From: Lethocerus indicus
Taxonomy: Eukaryota > Arthropoda > Insecta > Hemiptera > Belostomatidae
Length of the DNA: 64,000 nucleotides
NCBI GenBank assembly: GCA_019843655.1
Contig: JACDQD010000004.1
Span: forward strand, 13,764,001 to 13,828,000
Direction: 5' to 3'
The notes below the pieces were generated by a model that saw nothing but the letters and a program-made list of their open reading frames with translations, searched no databases and was not told where the DNA came from. The position numbers and the translations under genes are program-made. Positions 10,919-24,432 of the stretch are shown here, one piece after another (position 1 is the first letter of the stretch; the number at the start of each line of letters is the position of its first letter).

Positions 10919-13900
10919 TTTATTTAAAGTTATATTAATACGGAATATAACAATGGGAAACGGAATATAATGGATGAGTGAAAGAGGAAAGGGACCGAAG
11001 GAGCAGATTTGGAATTTGGATTTGGATTACGACTTTATCAACTGTTGGTTTTTGAGGTCGTGGTGAATTGTTCAGTTAGAGAAATACCGGGCAGCATTAA
11101 GGATGGTTCGAATGACTTTCTTAGCGGAACGCCGTAGTTCTATTCCGTATGTCCGTGTCGGTTTTAATATTGCTTTATACATCGTTAGTTTCTTGGCCAA
11201 GGTAAATATTGTTGTTTTAGTAATGGTATTAAAAGTCCAAGTTTATGATTAGGTCAGTTCTTTTGAGTATGGAGATAAGTAAGTCGAAGTAAGTCGTTTG
11301 TCTAGGTGGAGCCCAAGGTAGCGAACCTAGACTACTAAGTATAAAAGATGATTTAGTGTTATTAACCTCGGTGCATCGTTGATGAGCGCCAGTTTGCCGA
11401 AGTCCTCTCCCTGGTGCAAAGTGGCTACTGTCCCTTTCCCGTGTATGACCACGTCCACCGATCCTCGAACCACCAAGTACCAGCACCTTCCCTCTTCGCC
11501 TTGCTCAAAAACTAACGGCGAAACGGCTATTAGTGGAAATAAATAATTCAACGCCGAAAAATGTATCATAAATTTGTGTGCTGCAATGCTTCTCAATACC
11601 GACAAGAGGAACTGAAGGTATAGAATTACTGCTTCTTGTTTTTCCTAAAAGGTTTAATAAACAAACGATTTAGTACAAAAAGTCGGTTTTTTCATTTATT
11701 TGCTCGTAAAATGGTTAAATAGCGGAGTGTATTTTCACCAGTTACCCATGTAGTAAGTGCTTTTCCAGGTGAAAGAGAATTTGAACCGCGTTGTTAATAC
11801 CGGTTTACGAAGTTGTGTTTCAATTAAAATTTGTGTCCCATAGAAGGAGGGTGAAACGGGGGTATTGATCATTGCGTCTTTATATTTATATATTACTTTA
11901 TAATTCTCTATTTTCTATTAAATAAAGATATTTTATGGCCCGGCTTAAAAGCCCCCAGGATATAGATTATTTAAAGCACTAGGCTAGTTTACAACTGTGA
12001 AATAAACATTGTATCTCGCACACTGTAGTCTAGACAAAAATCGGGTTATTATTTTATTTTAAATTATTATAACGGTAAAAAATAACGACTAAGGAAAGAA
12101 TCTATCTAAAAAAACGACCGATAATGGTTACCAACCCACAGATCCAGCTCTGGGATGAGCCTCGAACATAATGACGCTGGCCAATTCCCTCTTCATCGAG
12201 TTGGAGAGATGGGATAGTGGCTTCATGTGCATCAGCTCCTCGTATATAGTCTCAAGATCTTCAGGAGTCCTGTCGTTACTCCTGTGGAAAGACACACAGA
12301 ACGCATTAAGAACAAGTCAATAAATATATCAATTCCTCATAAAATAATGGCGATTAATATTATTATTCATATAGTTTATATCGCATATTCCGTTATAGCC
12401 CAATTCGGTGTTAAGAATGAGTATTTCTTCGTGGAAATGAATATGTTAAATTTACGTTTGATTTTCATAAAATTTAATTAAATAAAAATAATAATTCATT
12501 TAAATATCTACACGAGAAACATAATATAGGAAGATAATAAATTTTTAACGTCCTTTAACGAGTGGCTGGCGAAACAATAACATTTTTGAGAAATTGAATC
12601 GCACGCGGCCCCTTCATCATTCCCAGATTTAACGATGCAATTTACTTTGAGGCGATAACGAGGCAATCCGATCTAAAGGCAGTGTAATATTCTAATAGGT
12701 ATTTACGGTTTCCTGAGTATCATCCTGAGCCAGGCGTCGGGGGCCCTCTTGCTGAGCTCCTCGAGCGCCTCCTGGAGGTGCTCCTCGGCCTCGGCTATGT
12801 CCTGGGCTGTGGGGCACGTGTTCCTTCCCAGGCCCTCCCGGTCCTGCCTGAACTGGTACAGTATACACTTGTCCTTGAACGGGTGTTCACCGGTGACTGA
12901 AACCATCGTGCAACTTATTAACTAACGTCTGGGAGACTTCACGGCGACTATTGAAAGGTTCGCCGCACGCTCTCTTGTTTCCACAAAGATCAATACGAAA
13001 GAGTGAAATACAAATTTAAGATACTTGTTTGGGGGTTCGGCAGGAAGTTTGAATTTCATCAGTCTGCGATGTTCTTTCTCTGTGAATTTTTCACGTCGTT
13101 ACAATATTTAATATCCGACTCGCGCGGATTTCTTAGCTTTTAAACAAACGTGTACAGAAAAATGGGTACGCGTTTTATATAATCACTACGAAAATCTAAT
13201 TGTATAATGCAAAGACTGACCGTGGTAGATAACGCCTTCTTCGAGAAGGGCCTGCCACATCATGGTGACGTGGTACCTGTCGAGGCCGGAGGGGTTGGAG
13301 GCGGCGGCCGAAGAGGAAGAGGAGGAGGAGGAGGATGCCGAGGAGGAGGAAGAGGACATGGGAGAGGTGAGGGTCAGGAGCCAGGTGACCAGCTCGGATC
13401 CTGAGGCGCACATCGGCACCACGAGCCTGCCCCCTGCGGTCCTCCTGTCGCGCAGCATGTTGCTCGCCTCGTTCAGCAGAAGAGTCCTCATTACCCAACC
13501 GGCCCGCGCCATAGCCATAGACGCCGTCTGAAATACAAATATACCTTCCCATTAACCCTTTTGCTGCGGAGCGCCTAGAAATGAATTGCACTCTCAGAAA
13601 CCGGCGCGATAGTAGGTTGTCTCTACGGACGATACAGTTATTAATACCAAAATGCAAAACAAATGAACGGCGCCAAAAAGCGCTGTTCGCTCAGGGGAAG
13701 TGTCCATAGTCGAGTGTTCGCTGAGAAAGAGCGTCTATAGCCGAGTGCCAAAAGGCGCTGTTCGCACCGAAAGGGTTAAAATACCACACCATCACCGGCA
13801 CCGACTAAAGCGAACCGGAAAATATTCGTTCATATTTTATAGCCTGGCGGGAAATTTATTTTACCAACGGCTCTTTATTGCCGCAGTAAAAAAATTGTAG

Positions 13901-16900
13901 ATTTAATTCACAACTAGTATACTGCGTTTAGTATAGTATACATTTCCTTTGTGATTGGAAGACGCCCAGTAGTGAACGATGCAGCGCCCCATCTGAGTGT
14001 AAAAATTTTATTTCCAACTAACCCCTGAATATAGGCAGGGTTATACCGAAACCGGTCAACCGATGAACAAAAAACGCGAGGAGTGACAGCTGTAATTTTT
14101 ATTTTGATATTATGAGATGGACGATCGGAAATGTGATAATACGCGCCAGGGGCTTCTGACTCCCTCACTCAACCCCGATTTATATATAGTTTCATAAACC
14201 TTAAATTCGTTATAAATCGTTCTCATTAGGCTGATATTCAATATTACGTCATAAAATTCGGAACTCACCTTTGATCAACCTCCACCTACACCCCCAATTT
14301 GTCATTGTCAGTGTGCATATTAATCTGTATGTCCACACATATTGACAGATCCCATATTAACGAGCGACTACGCAGAACGCGCACAACCTAAACGGACAAG
14401 CTCCAGTCTAACCCTGTAAACTGTAAATCCGGAGTTTCCGTCGATGTTTTCTCTTATTTTTCTTGGTTCGACACCGATAAATAACAGCACACAACTATTA
14501 GAAATCTGAGGCGAACCTCGAAAATAATCTATTCGACATAAAGAAATACAATTATTAACTTTTAAACGGCCCTCGGTTCTTCTTAATCGAACGTAAAATT
14601 CGAAGATATCGGATAGGGGGACAAGCATTGCTCGTTAAGGGACCATATTTAGTTTGGTCTGGTCGAGAGGCGTCAAAATGGGGCCGATAACGAACGGATT
14701 CTCGGAACCCTCGATCGCCTGGCTGCCCGCCCCTCATAAAAAACAGACCTGTAATCTCCGTGCAACCCTGCGTTGTCAAACAGACCGGTTTCTGTTAATT
14801 TGGTACCGCTCTTAGTTTCCGTGCTAGTTTTCATGAAATACAATTTTTCATACTGGACATTTTGAGATCAACGGTACAATATAATATTTTTCGTCCGTAA
14901 CTTTTGAAACACCCTGATTCAGGAATTGTGAGAGGAAATATGAAATAACTACTTCCAGTTTTCGGTAAATTACCTATTTAGACCGAAGCGTTTTGGTCGA
15001 GAATACGATCAGATCGAAGTGTGGAGAAAATTTGGTCTTACGTTTAATTATTTTAACGCATTATTACTGTTTAAACTACTATTTTGGGTAAGATTTTTAA
15101 AATTTACTGTGTATTTCTTAAATACATTTATTTTGGTAAATAGCGGATAAGGATGATCAGTCTAATATTACCTTTTCACTGGGCAAGAAGTAAACACAAA
15201 GTGTATATCCACTGTAACTGTTATACCAAAACGAAACGAAAATAGGAAAGTATACCTACTTATCGTCTTTGTGTCGCATTTCAAATTACTTTCGAAGCTT
15301 TTATGTATAAAATTATAACTGCGATTTCCAAATGGTAGTTCGTTGTGCACAATTACTCCTAACAACGCGTATAACGAACAATATAATAAAATTATTTACT
15401 TATCGCGAATAGAATAAAGAAATTTTCAGTTACGGTTATTTCAGCTCTCAGTCGGGTAGCAAATTCGACCAATTTTCAAGGTACATTTTAACCGAGCGAG
15501 TAAAAGGCTACTCGCTTAAATTGAGCGCGCAATTATCGGAAACAAACACACCGCAATTAATTCAGCAACGGTAGTATTACATTTATAAATAACCATGTGT
15601 TTTACATTTGAAACGGAATTGGTTTAAATTATCAGATCTTCAACATAAACTAGTAGATTTATCAGTAAGTCTATTATATCTAACTCTAAATTCTTAAATT
15701 TAACTGGCCTACTAAATTTTTCCGCGGGCCGGAATCGAACCGCAGTTCCGATGACCAAGTCGGTAATTTCAGTATCAGTATTAATGGTTTTTCTTCCGAT
15801 TAATAAGTTCCTTAAATTTCGACATTATCGTTTTCTCGAGGGTTCGCAGGTTTTTATAATAATATACTCCGCCGCATGGGACGTAAAGGGCGAGAGTAAT
15901 AGACGGTACCGGTCTAGGGGATGGTGATCGCAGCCATCATAAAGGTGGTCACTTTGATGTCAACAGGCCCCATGATGTGTTGGCGGCCCCATCGAGCGGA
16001 ACAGCCTCCAACATAAAAGAAAGTTCATTCTTATTACAACCGAGAAGGGACCCTTTAGGAAAACCTTCAGAAACACGTCTTAAGGGTCTTAATAAGGTCG
16101 ATTTACTTCAATCTGAAATTTCAAGATTTAAATCATTATAAATTTAATAACATTTAAAATAGTCCCATTTTTGATTATTGTGAACCCGTAGTCGGTTCGG
16201 CGTAAGGAGATCAAAATGGAGGCTCGTACAGTTTCTATAATATGTTAATCTCTAATATTCGAATGTTATTAGCCGAATAAACCTTCCTTTCTAGTATAAA
16301 TGAATTAGCGATATTATTAAACTCTAACGCATATATAATATTTCCAAAAGAATTCAATATTAATAGAGGAGGAATCTATTTGTAGTAGCATCCGAGTTTA
16401 TTGGTACTCGTGCAATGACTGTAAACTTATATTATGGAAGTCAACCCTTGCTTACTCAGAACTCCGCACTCCGAAGAAACAAAATACAGTAGGGAACTTT
16501 TAAGCATAAGTGAACATTTATGTTTTATTTTCTTTCATACCGTATGTGTTACTATTTCTTAGGTAAATAGTATAATTGTTTTATAGCCGTTAACATTAAA
16601 GATCGAATCAAGTATTGTGTTTTAAATCAATACCTATGTCCAGTTCTTTCAAGAATGGTTTACATGAGGGTGGGTCGGCCCTCGGTTATATGGAGGAGGC
16701 AGCTTGGGCCAGAGCGCAATATGGTGGCTACGTGACTTGGTTCCAGTTGTTCTCTCGCCTGCCTCATCATCGTGTACACAGATAAGGGAGCCGGCTCTAT
16801 ATTGAACGAGGATACCCTACTCCTAAGTAGGCATCTAGCCGCCTTCCCCGTTCAACGGACCCGCACGCCAATCAGACTCATTTTGCCCTCTGCCGCTTTT

Positions 16901-19389
16901 AAAATAACCCGCTGGTCAAGGGAAAATCGTAATCAATGCATACCCGCCGGTATTGGCTTTCGGTTGTTGACCGATACTGCTCGTCTCTAAAATGAGTGTT
17001 ACGTGGGTAACAAAAATCGAGCTAATTACCATTCTCCTCACTGTAATGCGTTCCCTGCGATATCTAATAGGAAATGTTTGTTAATAACGGGAGTAATGAT
17101 GTGAATTTTAATAAAATTAGGTTATAGACGAATAATCGCAATCATAAATTATCTATTTTTTTGTAAATATAATTTTAAATTTCTTTTTTCGCCTCGGGGC
17201 CCGGAGCTCGGTGGTTCGAATCCGCCTATATGCCATGTACGTCAGTATAAATTAGGATATAAGTAAGGGATCGACGAAACCGCTCCACACTAGAACCTAA
17301 TGATTGAAATACACATAATGAGGTTTAGAAGTACCTAATTGCGCTATACAAATACAGGAAGGAAAAATTCGCCGTGAGACGTAGAAACGATTTATTATTA
17401 CAATGATCGAAGAAATTTGATAAAACGCTGGTAATTTTTCAAGGATATAAAATGACTGGATGGCGAGCCTGTCTAATCTAATTACAGTCAAGTAGCGCAT
17501 GCATAGCACTGTATGAATGCGCTATATATAATACAAAGTATACACTGTCATTCTGTTGGTTCGCCCTTATTCGGGGGATACGCGTTCCAGGTGGAAGTAA
17601 TTAAATGAAAGCGCCGAAATCTTTATTCTAACAACGGAACTGATCGCATCTCGAAGATGAAATACCACACAGTATGTAATGGAGTTGTGAATTTAAGAAA
17701 AACTTCTCAGGAACGTCTGCAGAAGTCAAATTATGCGTAATATTAATTCGGAACTGTTATAACGGATGAACTATTTACAAATCTTTTAACAACTGGCGCG
17801 TTGTTGTGCGGGTTTTTTTGGCATTTATCTCCTAGAGAATTGGGGTTGCAAAAAATATCGCCGGCGCCAGGAACGTCCGGTAGGGACAGGACGCGCGTGC
17901 GAGCATAAAAATATTTGGCGAGGAAACAGAGGACCCTGTTCGTTTTTGAAGATCGGTGAAGGAAGGAAGCGCAAATATACAGAGAGCGCTAACTGACTAG
18001 ATAGCGCAGACGCAAACCTATCTCTGTTTGCATATTTTTTTTCAACAACACGGACGGCTCCGTCCGTACAAGCGAATTCGAGGGGACAATCCTTCCCAAT
18101 AGGTTTTGTAGGTTTAACCTTATCTCGGATTTATTTACAACCGTTCTTTCCGGTTAAATGAAAAACGTGAATGACACCCGAAACCATGTTAAACCTATCT
18201 GGATAGGAAAGAAAGTACATACACACACACACACACACACATGCGGTAATACATTTGATTTCAATTGCGAATTTCAACTGATTAATAGATTAATATAAGA
18301 TTATAAATATACAAACCTAACTTAGCGACACTGCCGCCACCAAAGGACAAAAAGAACCCTTTATAGGTAGGGCACAGGATACGTACACGGAAATTCGTCT
18401 TATCTGTTAATAGCGGCGGGTCGTCAAAGAGGGTATTAACCAAATTTGGAGCTCATTAAAAAAAGAAGTAGTGTTTCACGCAAGAAGGAATGGCGCGATA
18501 CAAAGCAGTAAATACCTTCGTTATCTGAAGAGAACTGATACCATCGGAAGGTCAATTAAGAGAATTTTATTTAGGATTTGAAAATAGATTCAATATCTAC
18601 AGCAATTTAATCTGACTGGTTTGTAGCCAGTTTAGAAATTCATTTTACAACGAGGAGTCCATTGTTTTCACGAGGCAAATTTCCAGATACAAACCGACCT
18701 CAGCTCATCGTTCAATATGCACCGGATTGATTTAGTCCTAAAGGCTCTGTTTACCGCATGAAATAGTGACGTTCTGCTTCGAACGGGATCGAATCGAACA
18801 TACGCGGCCTAAACAATCCATTCATTCGGCCAGCCTAATTGTCGCGCACTTCATTAGAATCGAATTTAATTATAATTAGAAGGGGTGGGAGCGAGAGAGG
18901 AGGTGGAGCCCCTGTAATTGCTTCAAATTACACCCAGCGGCCAACCCGACCAGTCCCCTCTCTCTACTCTATCACTATCTATCACTCGCACGTCTAGTCC
19001 ACCCGCTCGCATCATTTTTTTCAGTTAATTTATTAAATTGACATTATAAGAAGAGTCATCTTCTGTCTAGTATAGTTTCAATGATCCGGGGTAAACCGAT
19101 TTCTTGTATACCCATTCATACCATCGATGATAATACAGATTAATGAAAACTTCAAACTTTAACTATAATCGTAGATTTCGTAAGTTTCTGTCTCCTTTCG
19201 CTGGTTTGGTCTTTTGCTAGACCGGTTTCGGCTGCTCGCCATCTTCAGTTGCGGTGTTAGTCACTTTTGGCACTTTGGATGTTTTTCGGGCATACTCACT
19301 GCACTCTCCTGTCACTTGTACTAATCCGACTAACAAAATCCCTCCCAGCTCAAATAAGACAAACAACATCCCCAACAACACAATAACAA

Positions 19390-19442
<53 letters not shown>

Positions 19443-22400
19443 GACAAACAGACTGCCACCACAGAACAAGTGACAGTGACAGAGCAGTGAGGATGCCTGA
19501 GAAACATCCAAAGTGCCAAAAGTGACTAACCCCGCTACTGAAGATGGCGAGCAGCCGAAACCGGTCTAGCAAAATACCACACCAGCGAAAGGAGACATAA
19601 ACACACGAAATCTACGGTATTCCAACCCTCGCAGACCAGAAAACAGTTAAGTTAAATTAATTATAATCATTCCTCAGATTATCCCTTTCCGAAAAACGTT
19701 GAGGAATAATCAAATAAAAATTATTTTATTTCTAAAGGCTACTTTTATTATCTGTTTTTGCAACAATTTATGATTAATATAAGTTAAATAAATAATATAT
19801 GATATATAAATTTCATGTTGCTCTTTTTAGCGGCGCTCCAATAACTAACAGTAAATCAATTAGTTCTTAAGAAGTTTGCAGTCTGATGGGGCATTCTTTT
19901 CATTGGCACGATTTGATAGTTTTTTTATTCAGTTATTTTGTTCACAACCTATTTTGCAGCACGTGAGACGCTTTTGAAATAAAAACACTGGTAGAACATG
20001 CATTAAAAAAGAAGAATTAAAATAAAATTATGAGTAATTTCCTTTTACGTATCCAGGATATGTCTTCCTGGATATAATTCCTGCTCCGTATTGTAAGAAA
20101 ATAACTTACTTCAGTGATAGGCTGTGCGGGGTTGGAATGGTCAGGGCTAAGAGTCCTCTTTGGCTGTTGGTGTGGGGGTGAAGGCGATTGACCCCTCATA
20201 CCACTCACTCCTGAAACATTAAAATATTCATTAACATAAATTATTATTATATAATGATTGTTCTAGTAATTAATAATCCGTCTACATATTAAAGATGTTC
20301 AGTATTTAATGCGATAATTTAATATTAATGACACCACTAATCGTAATAATTAGTACGATGTATATAATGGCGAAAATAGTGTAGAAAGGAATTTAATTAA
20401 ATTAAATCATACCAACTCCGTTTTCACTTTTAACAAAACAAGTACCTATAGACTAATTCACGTTTTGTATCTTGTATCTCAATCAGACATGAATTGGTCG
20501 GAAAAACATCGTGGTTGTTGTTTGCTTAAGATATAATTTCACCTAACATCCTTTAGACAAAACAAATTCTAATCTGTTAATATTAGAGATATTTGAGCAC
20601 ATATTCACTGCATTATAACAATGAGTACAGTGAATACGTTATTTAATTTTGTATGACTGTAATACATGGATATTATTGAATGAAAATGGATTATCTGACA
20701 AATATCCAAAATACTAATTCAGAGAATCAATGGATGATTCTGGATCGTGCACATTTGAATAACCTATAAAACGGACTAGAATCTTGAATATTGCAATTTT
20801 AAGATGCGAGATAAGAATCATAAATCTCCCCAAGGTTGGTGGAGCTTATCTAAGCGCTATTACTGCTAAAGCGGCAGCGGGGATAAAGGGTTATAAACGT
20901 CAGTCTCTTTTCAAAGATAATTAAAAAACTTCTTCTACGTATAAATCCTTTAAACATAATTGTTTTCTCCACTTCACGCCATTAACGTAATGTAGTAAAC
21001 GGAAGAATAAAACGACTCTATTTTTATTTACCGTAGATTTCGTATTTTCTGTCTCCTATCGCTGGTTTGGTCTTTTACTAGACCGGTTTCGGCTGTCCGC
21101 CATCTTCAGTAGCGGTGTTAGTCACTTTGGCACGTGTGGTACGGAAATATAATTAACTAAAGTTCGTTGGGTGCACTTGCACCGATAAACTAGCCCCCAC
21201 AGTACCACAGTACAAGTGACAATGACAGTGCAGTGAGGATGCCCAAAACACATCTAAAGTGTCAAAGTGACCAACACAGCTACTAAAGATGGCGAGTAGC
21301 CGAAACCGGTCTAGCACAAGACCAAACCAGCGAGAGTACGCAAAAACACGAAATCTATGGTATTCCAACCCCTCGCAGACCACAAAACAGGTATTCTCAA
21401 CTATTTTTTTAAATATTGATTTAATATGTATCCCGTGACTCAATTCTATAAAGTAATATGATAATGGTTAGAACAAAATATAATAGCATAGAAAGGGCAG
21501 GTTGTGGCAATTAGTGATTATCGAAATAAATGTGTAATTACAAATTATATTTTAGTTACTGTCCTCCATAAATCACAATGAATACACGAACCCACCTATT
21601 GTCCCCCAGTTAAATTAATGTTGGCTATATGCGTTAGGACTCTTTGGCAATGACATTGTCGAAATTCAATTATAGTGAAATACACTAATTAACTCGAAGT
21701 ATACTCCCATTACCGCACGGCGCTAAAATTCATTCATTAAATGAATTCCCAAAACTAATTTAACTCTCTTAGTGAAGTTCTTAAAGGGAGAGTGAGTTTA
21801 ATGCTGAAAAACAGTTTGTCCTTAACTTGTATTAATGGAAAAATTAGTTCCATAAATAGGAACATTCCGTTGAGACATAATTCACGTGATATTCCACTTT
21901 ACCAGATATATCCCATTAATGATTTACTTAAATCAAATTGGTACCGACAGTCAGTCTATTCTTTCCGACTTATCTAAAAAACTTGCACGCCTGACGTATT
22001 TCTATGTCGAATGATATTTTTTTCCGCGCTATTGATAAGTGTATAAAGACAAAGGCCATTTACCGTGTTTGAAAAATTGGGCGCATTTCAAGGCGACCGT
22101 CGAATACAGGGAGACGACAGTATACATCCTGGGGGAATCGGTGACGCCAATCTGTTCACCAGTGGCTCATAAACTCTGGACTCTGTTTATTAATTCTAAC
22201 ACTAATTATTTCCTTCTTTCGGGTCGACCGACAACTACTAAGGCCAGAAACCGATAGCAAGCACTCCGACACAACAACTGACGAAGGTAAATCGGACCGC
22301 CCGACAGGCGCACGCACCCGATAAGCCGGGGCCGCTTGAACAGTGTCACGTGACTCCGATAACAGATATCACCTGGAGGTGTAGCCGACGGACAGTCGCT

Positions 22401-24376
22401 TAGAATAAATTGTTACACTAGAAAAATAAGGAGCGAAAATAAAATACCGGAAAACAAAAGTACATGTACGTGTTACTGCATGCAGACACGAGGATATACT
22501 TAGGACCGATAATTATTTCATGAATTGCAGCCAATCTAGTTCCCTTTTAGGTTAACTAAGATAAATGGTAAAACTTATATATCAAATTTATAATAATAAT
22601 TATATATAGGATAAATATGGTTGGTTTTAACAACCCGATTGAGCTCTGACCCACTTTCCATGCCCCCTTTAAATATTCGCTACAAAATAACAAGTGGGGG
22701 TTCTTTTGCAGACCCGTATCGATCGTAATCTCGTAATCGTGCTCTTACCCGGGGCTAATTTTTAATCTGAAAATTGTCGCAATCACAATTACATCCGAAT
22801 AATTGACAAAGCCTCAGGCAATTTATCGGTTTCCCGGAAAGCTTCTCTACCGGTCATTACGGCCCAATTATACGCCACCGAAAACAATCAGCAGAAAACG
22901 ACGGCTTCAACTCCGGCCAACATTTACCAGTATTAAGTGTACTGGGAATTAATCGCGATTTATATATAATAATTATTACATTAAAAATAATAATAACGCC
23001 ACAATTTAGGAGTATTGTGTAATTTCTAGTGTTGGAACAGGCACGGTCCAGCCGCCGATTTACTCCACCTTAATTTTAATCTGATATTGTTATTGTATAG
23101 TGCACCAGTATATTTCCGACTGTAGACTCTAGTTCTTATAAAAATTAAATAAAGTTCTGTAGGCAAGGAAACAGATTTCGTACAGTGTAACAAATTCAGA
23201 CAATACACAAAAACATTACACTTGGTTCTTGTAGAATCAATAACGATTCAAGAATTCACCACTCTCAATTTTCTATGTCAACCTCCCTAATCGACAACCA
23301 ACAAAAAACCTCAAATAAAAAAAATTATTCTCATCACACTTTTCATTTTTGATTAACTGTTTTGATAGACAATACTGTGAATTCAGAATAACGTTGTGGC
23401 TGTTGTGTTCAGTAGGTTGGCGGAGTCTGTCAAGGCTGCCGGGGACAGACCGGCTCAATGAGGGTGTCCGCCTAAATATAGACCTCGCACGCTGCTCCGT
23501 GCCCGCGAAAAACAACCTGTGAATATGTGACGCGAAAGAGATAACGCCATTCGGTGTCTCAGTGAGTGGCCCTCAGTGCCACTCCCAAGAACCCCAAGCC
23601 GGTTCAACCCCAGACAAACCGAGTATGTTTAATGTAAACACCTATTTAACATCACTACGTCCTGAATTTATGACTATTAATCACTGCCGTAAAGGCTTTT
23701 GCATAATCATCGCTGTTGACTATCGCGGCGGGGACAACAAACAGACAACACCATTTTCCGCGGTATCAACCCGGATCCGGGTCCGCGGTATCCGCGGTCT
23801 AGCATTATATTCTCTCTACACTAAACGATACTGAATTATATATACAACCATTTAAATTATCAACTTCATTAAATGTTTGCCACGAATCCCTACCTTTTTT
23901 TCAACTCAGCTCGATACTAAATATAAATCTGATAGAATGCACAGTTCTTTTATCTGTTTACAACTGTAATTTATCTTTCTCCTCAACGTGTATGCAATAT
24001 CCAAAAGTTCCAGCCGATGAGTTAGTTTTTGAAAAGATACGACTACGCCTCACACATTACATATAACATAAAATTGAACGGGAACGTGCTATAATACAAC
24101 GTGCTGTAATAGAACGTACGTTTGTATTAGAGTCTCATATAGGACACAAGTAAAGGAGAAATCGGAAATCGGTAGAATCAGGTAAAATGCGAAATATCAG
24201 TTGAACGCTGGCTACGTGACTGGCCGACCTTCAAATGACCTCTACCGTTCTCTCGAAAATTAGCCCGGGCCGCCCGCCCGCCTTAGACCAGTACACGGCC
24301 ATTCACAACCCATGATGTTTCCTATCAGTCTCCATGTAATATCATTGTTTCCCTCGGGCCTTATAATTTATTAAAT

Positions 24377-24432
<56 letters not shown>

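Larger units (their letters stand above)
19171..19656. mobile_element. Palindromic hammerhead-bearing repeat, copy 2 (best preserved)
   Basis: Arms at about 19171-19317 and 19455-19618 are inverted repeats of each other. The spacer holds a conserved block (CAAATAAGACAAACAACATC) and an AT microsatellite (19393-19441). Flanking ttaactataatc (19159-19170) and ttaattataatc (19657-19668) look like a 12-bp target duplication with one mismatch. The right end extends past CTACGGTATTCC to CAGACCAGAAAACAG. No open reading frame of a mobile-element protein is present, so this is a non-autonomous element. The structure resembles the inverted terminal arms of Penelope-like elements. Confidence 0.82.
21031..21400. 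mobile_element. Palindromic hammerhead-bearing repeat, copy 3
   Basis: The left arm (21031-21130) and right arm (21200-21400) are inverted. The interior is reduced to one 70-bp unit (21134-21199). The right end shows the full terminal sequence: CTATGGTATTCC, CTCGCAGACC, ACAAAACAGGTATTCT. Both flanks begin CTATTTTT, a possible imperfect target duplication. Confidence 0.78.

Noticed and set aside
14045..14070. CCGAAACCGGTC match to the hammerhead repeat
   Set aside because: Only this 12-base stretch matches; no neighbouring arm sequence, so it may be chance.
15725..15770. Minus-strand GGTTCGATTCC resembling a T arm
   Set aside because: The T stem has a mismatch after three pairs and no acceptor stem can be formed.
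17190..17245. tRNA-like B box GGTTCGAATCC
   Set aside because: No A box at the right distance and no cloverleaf; at most a SINE remnant.
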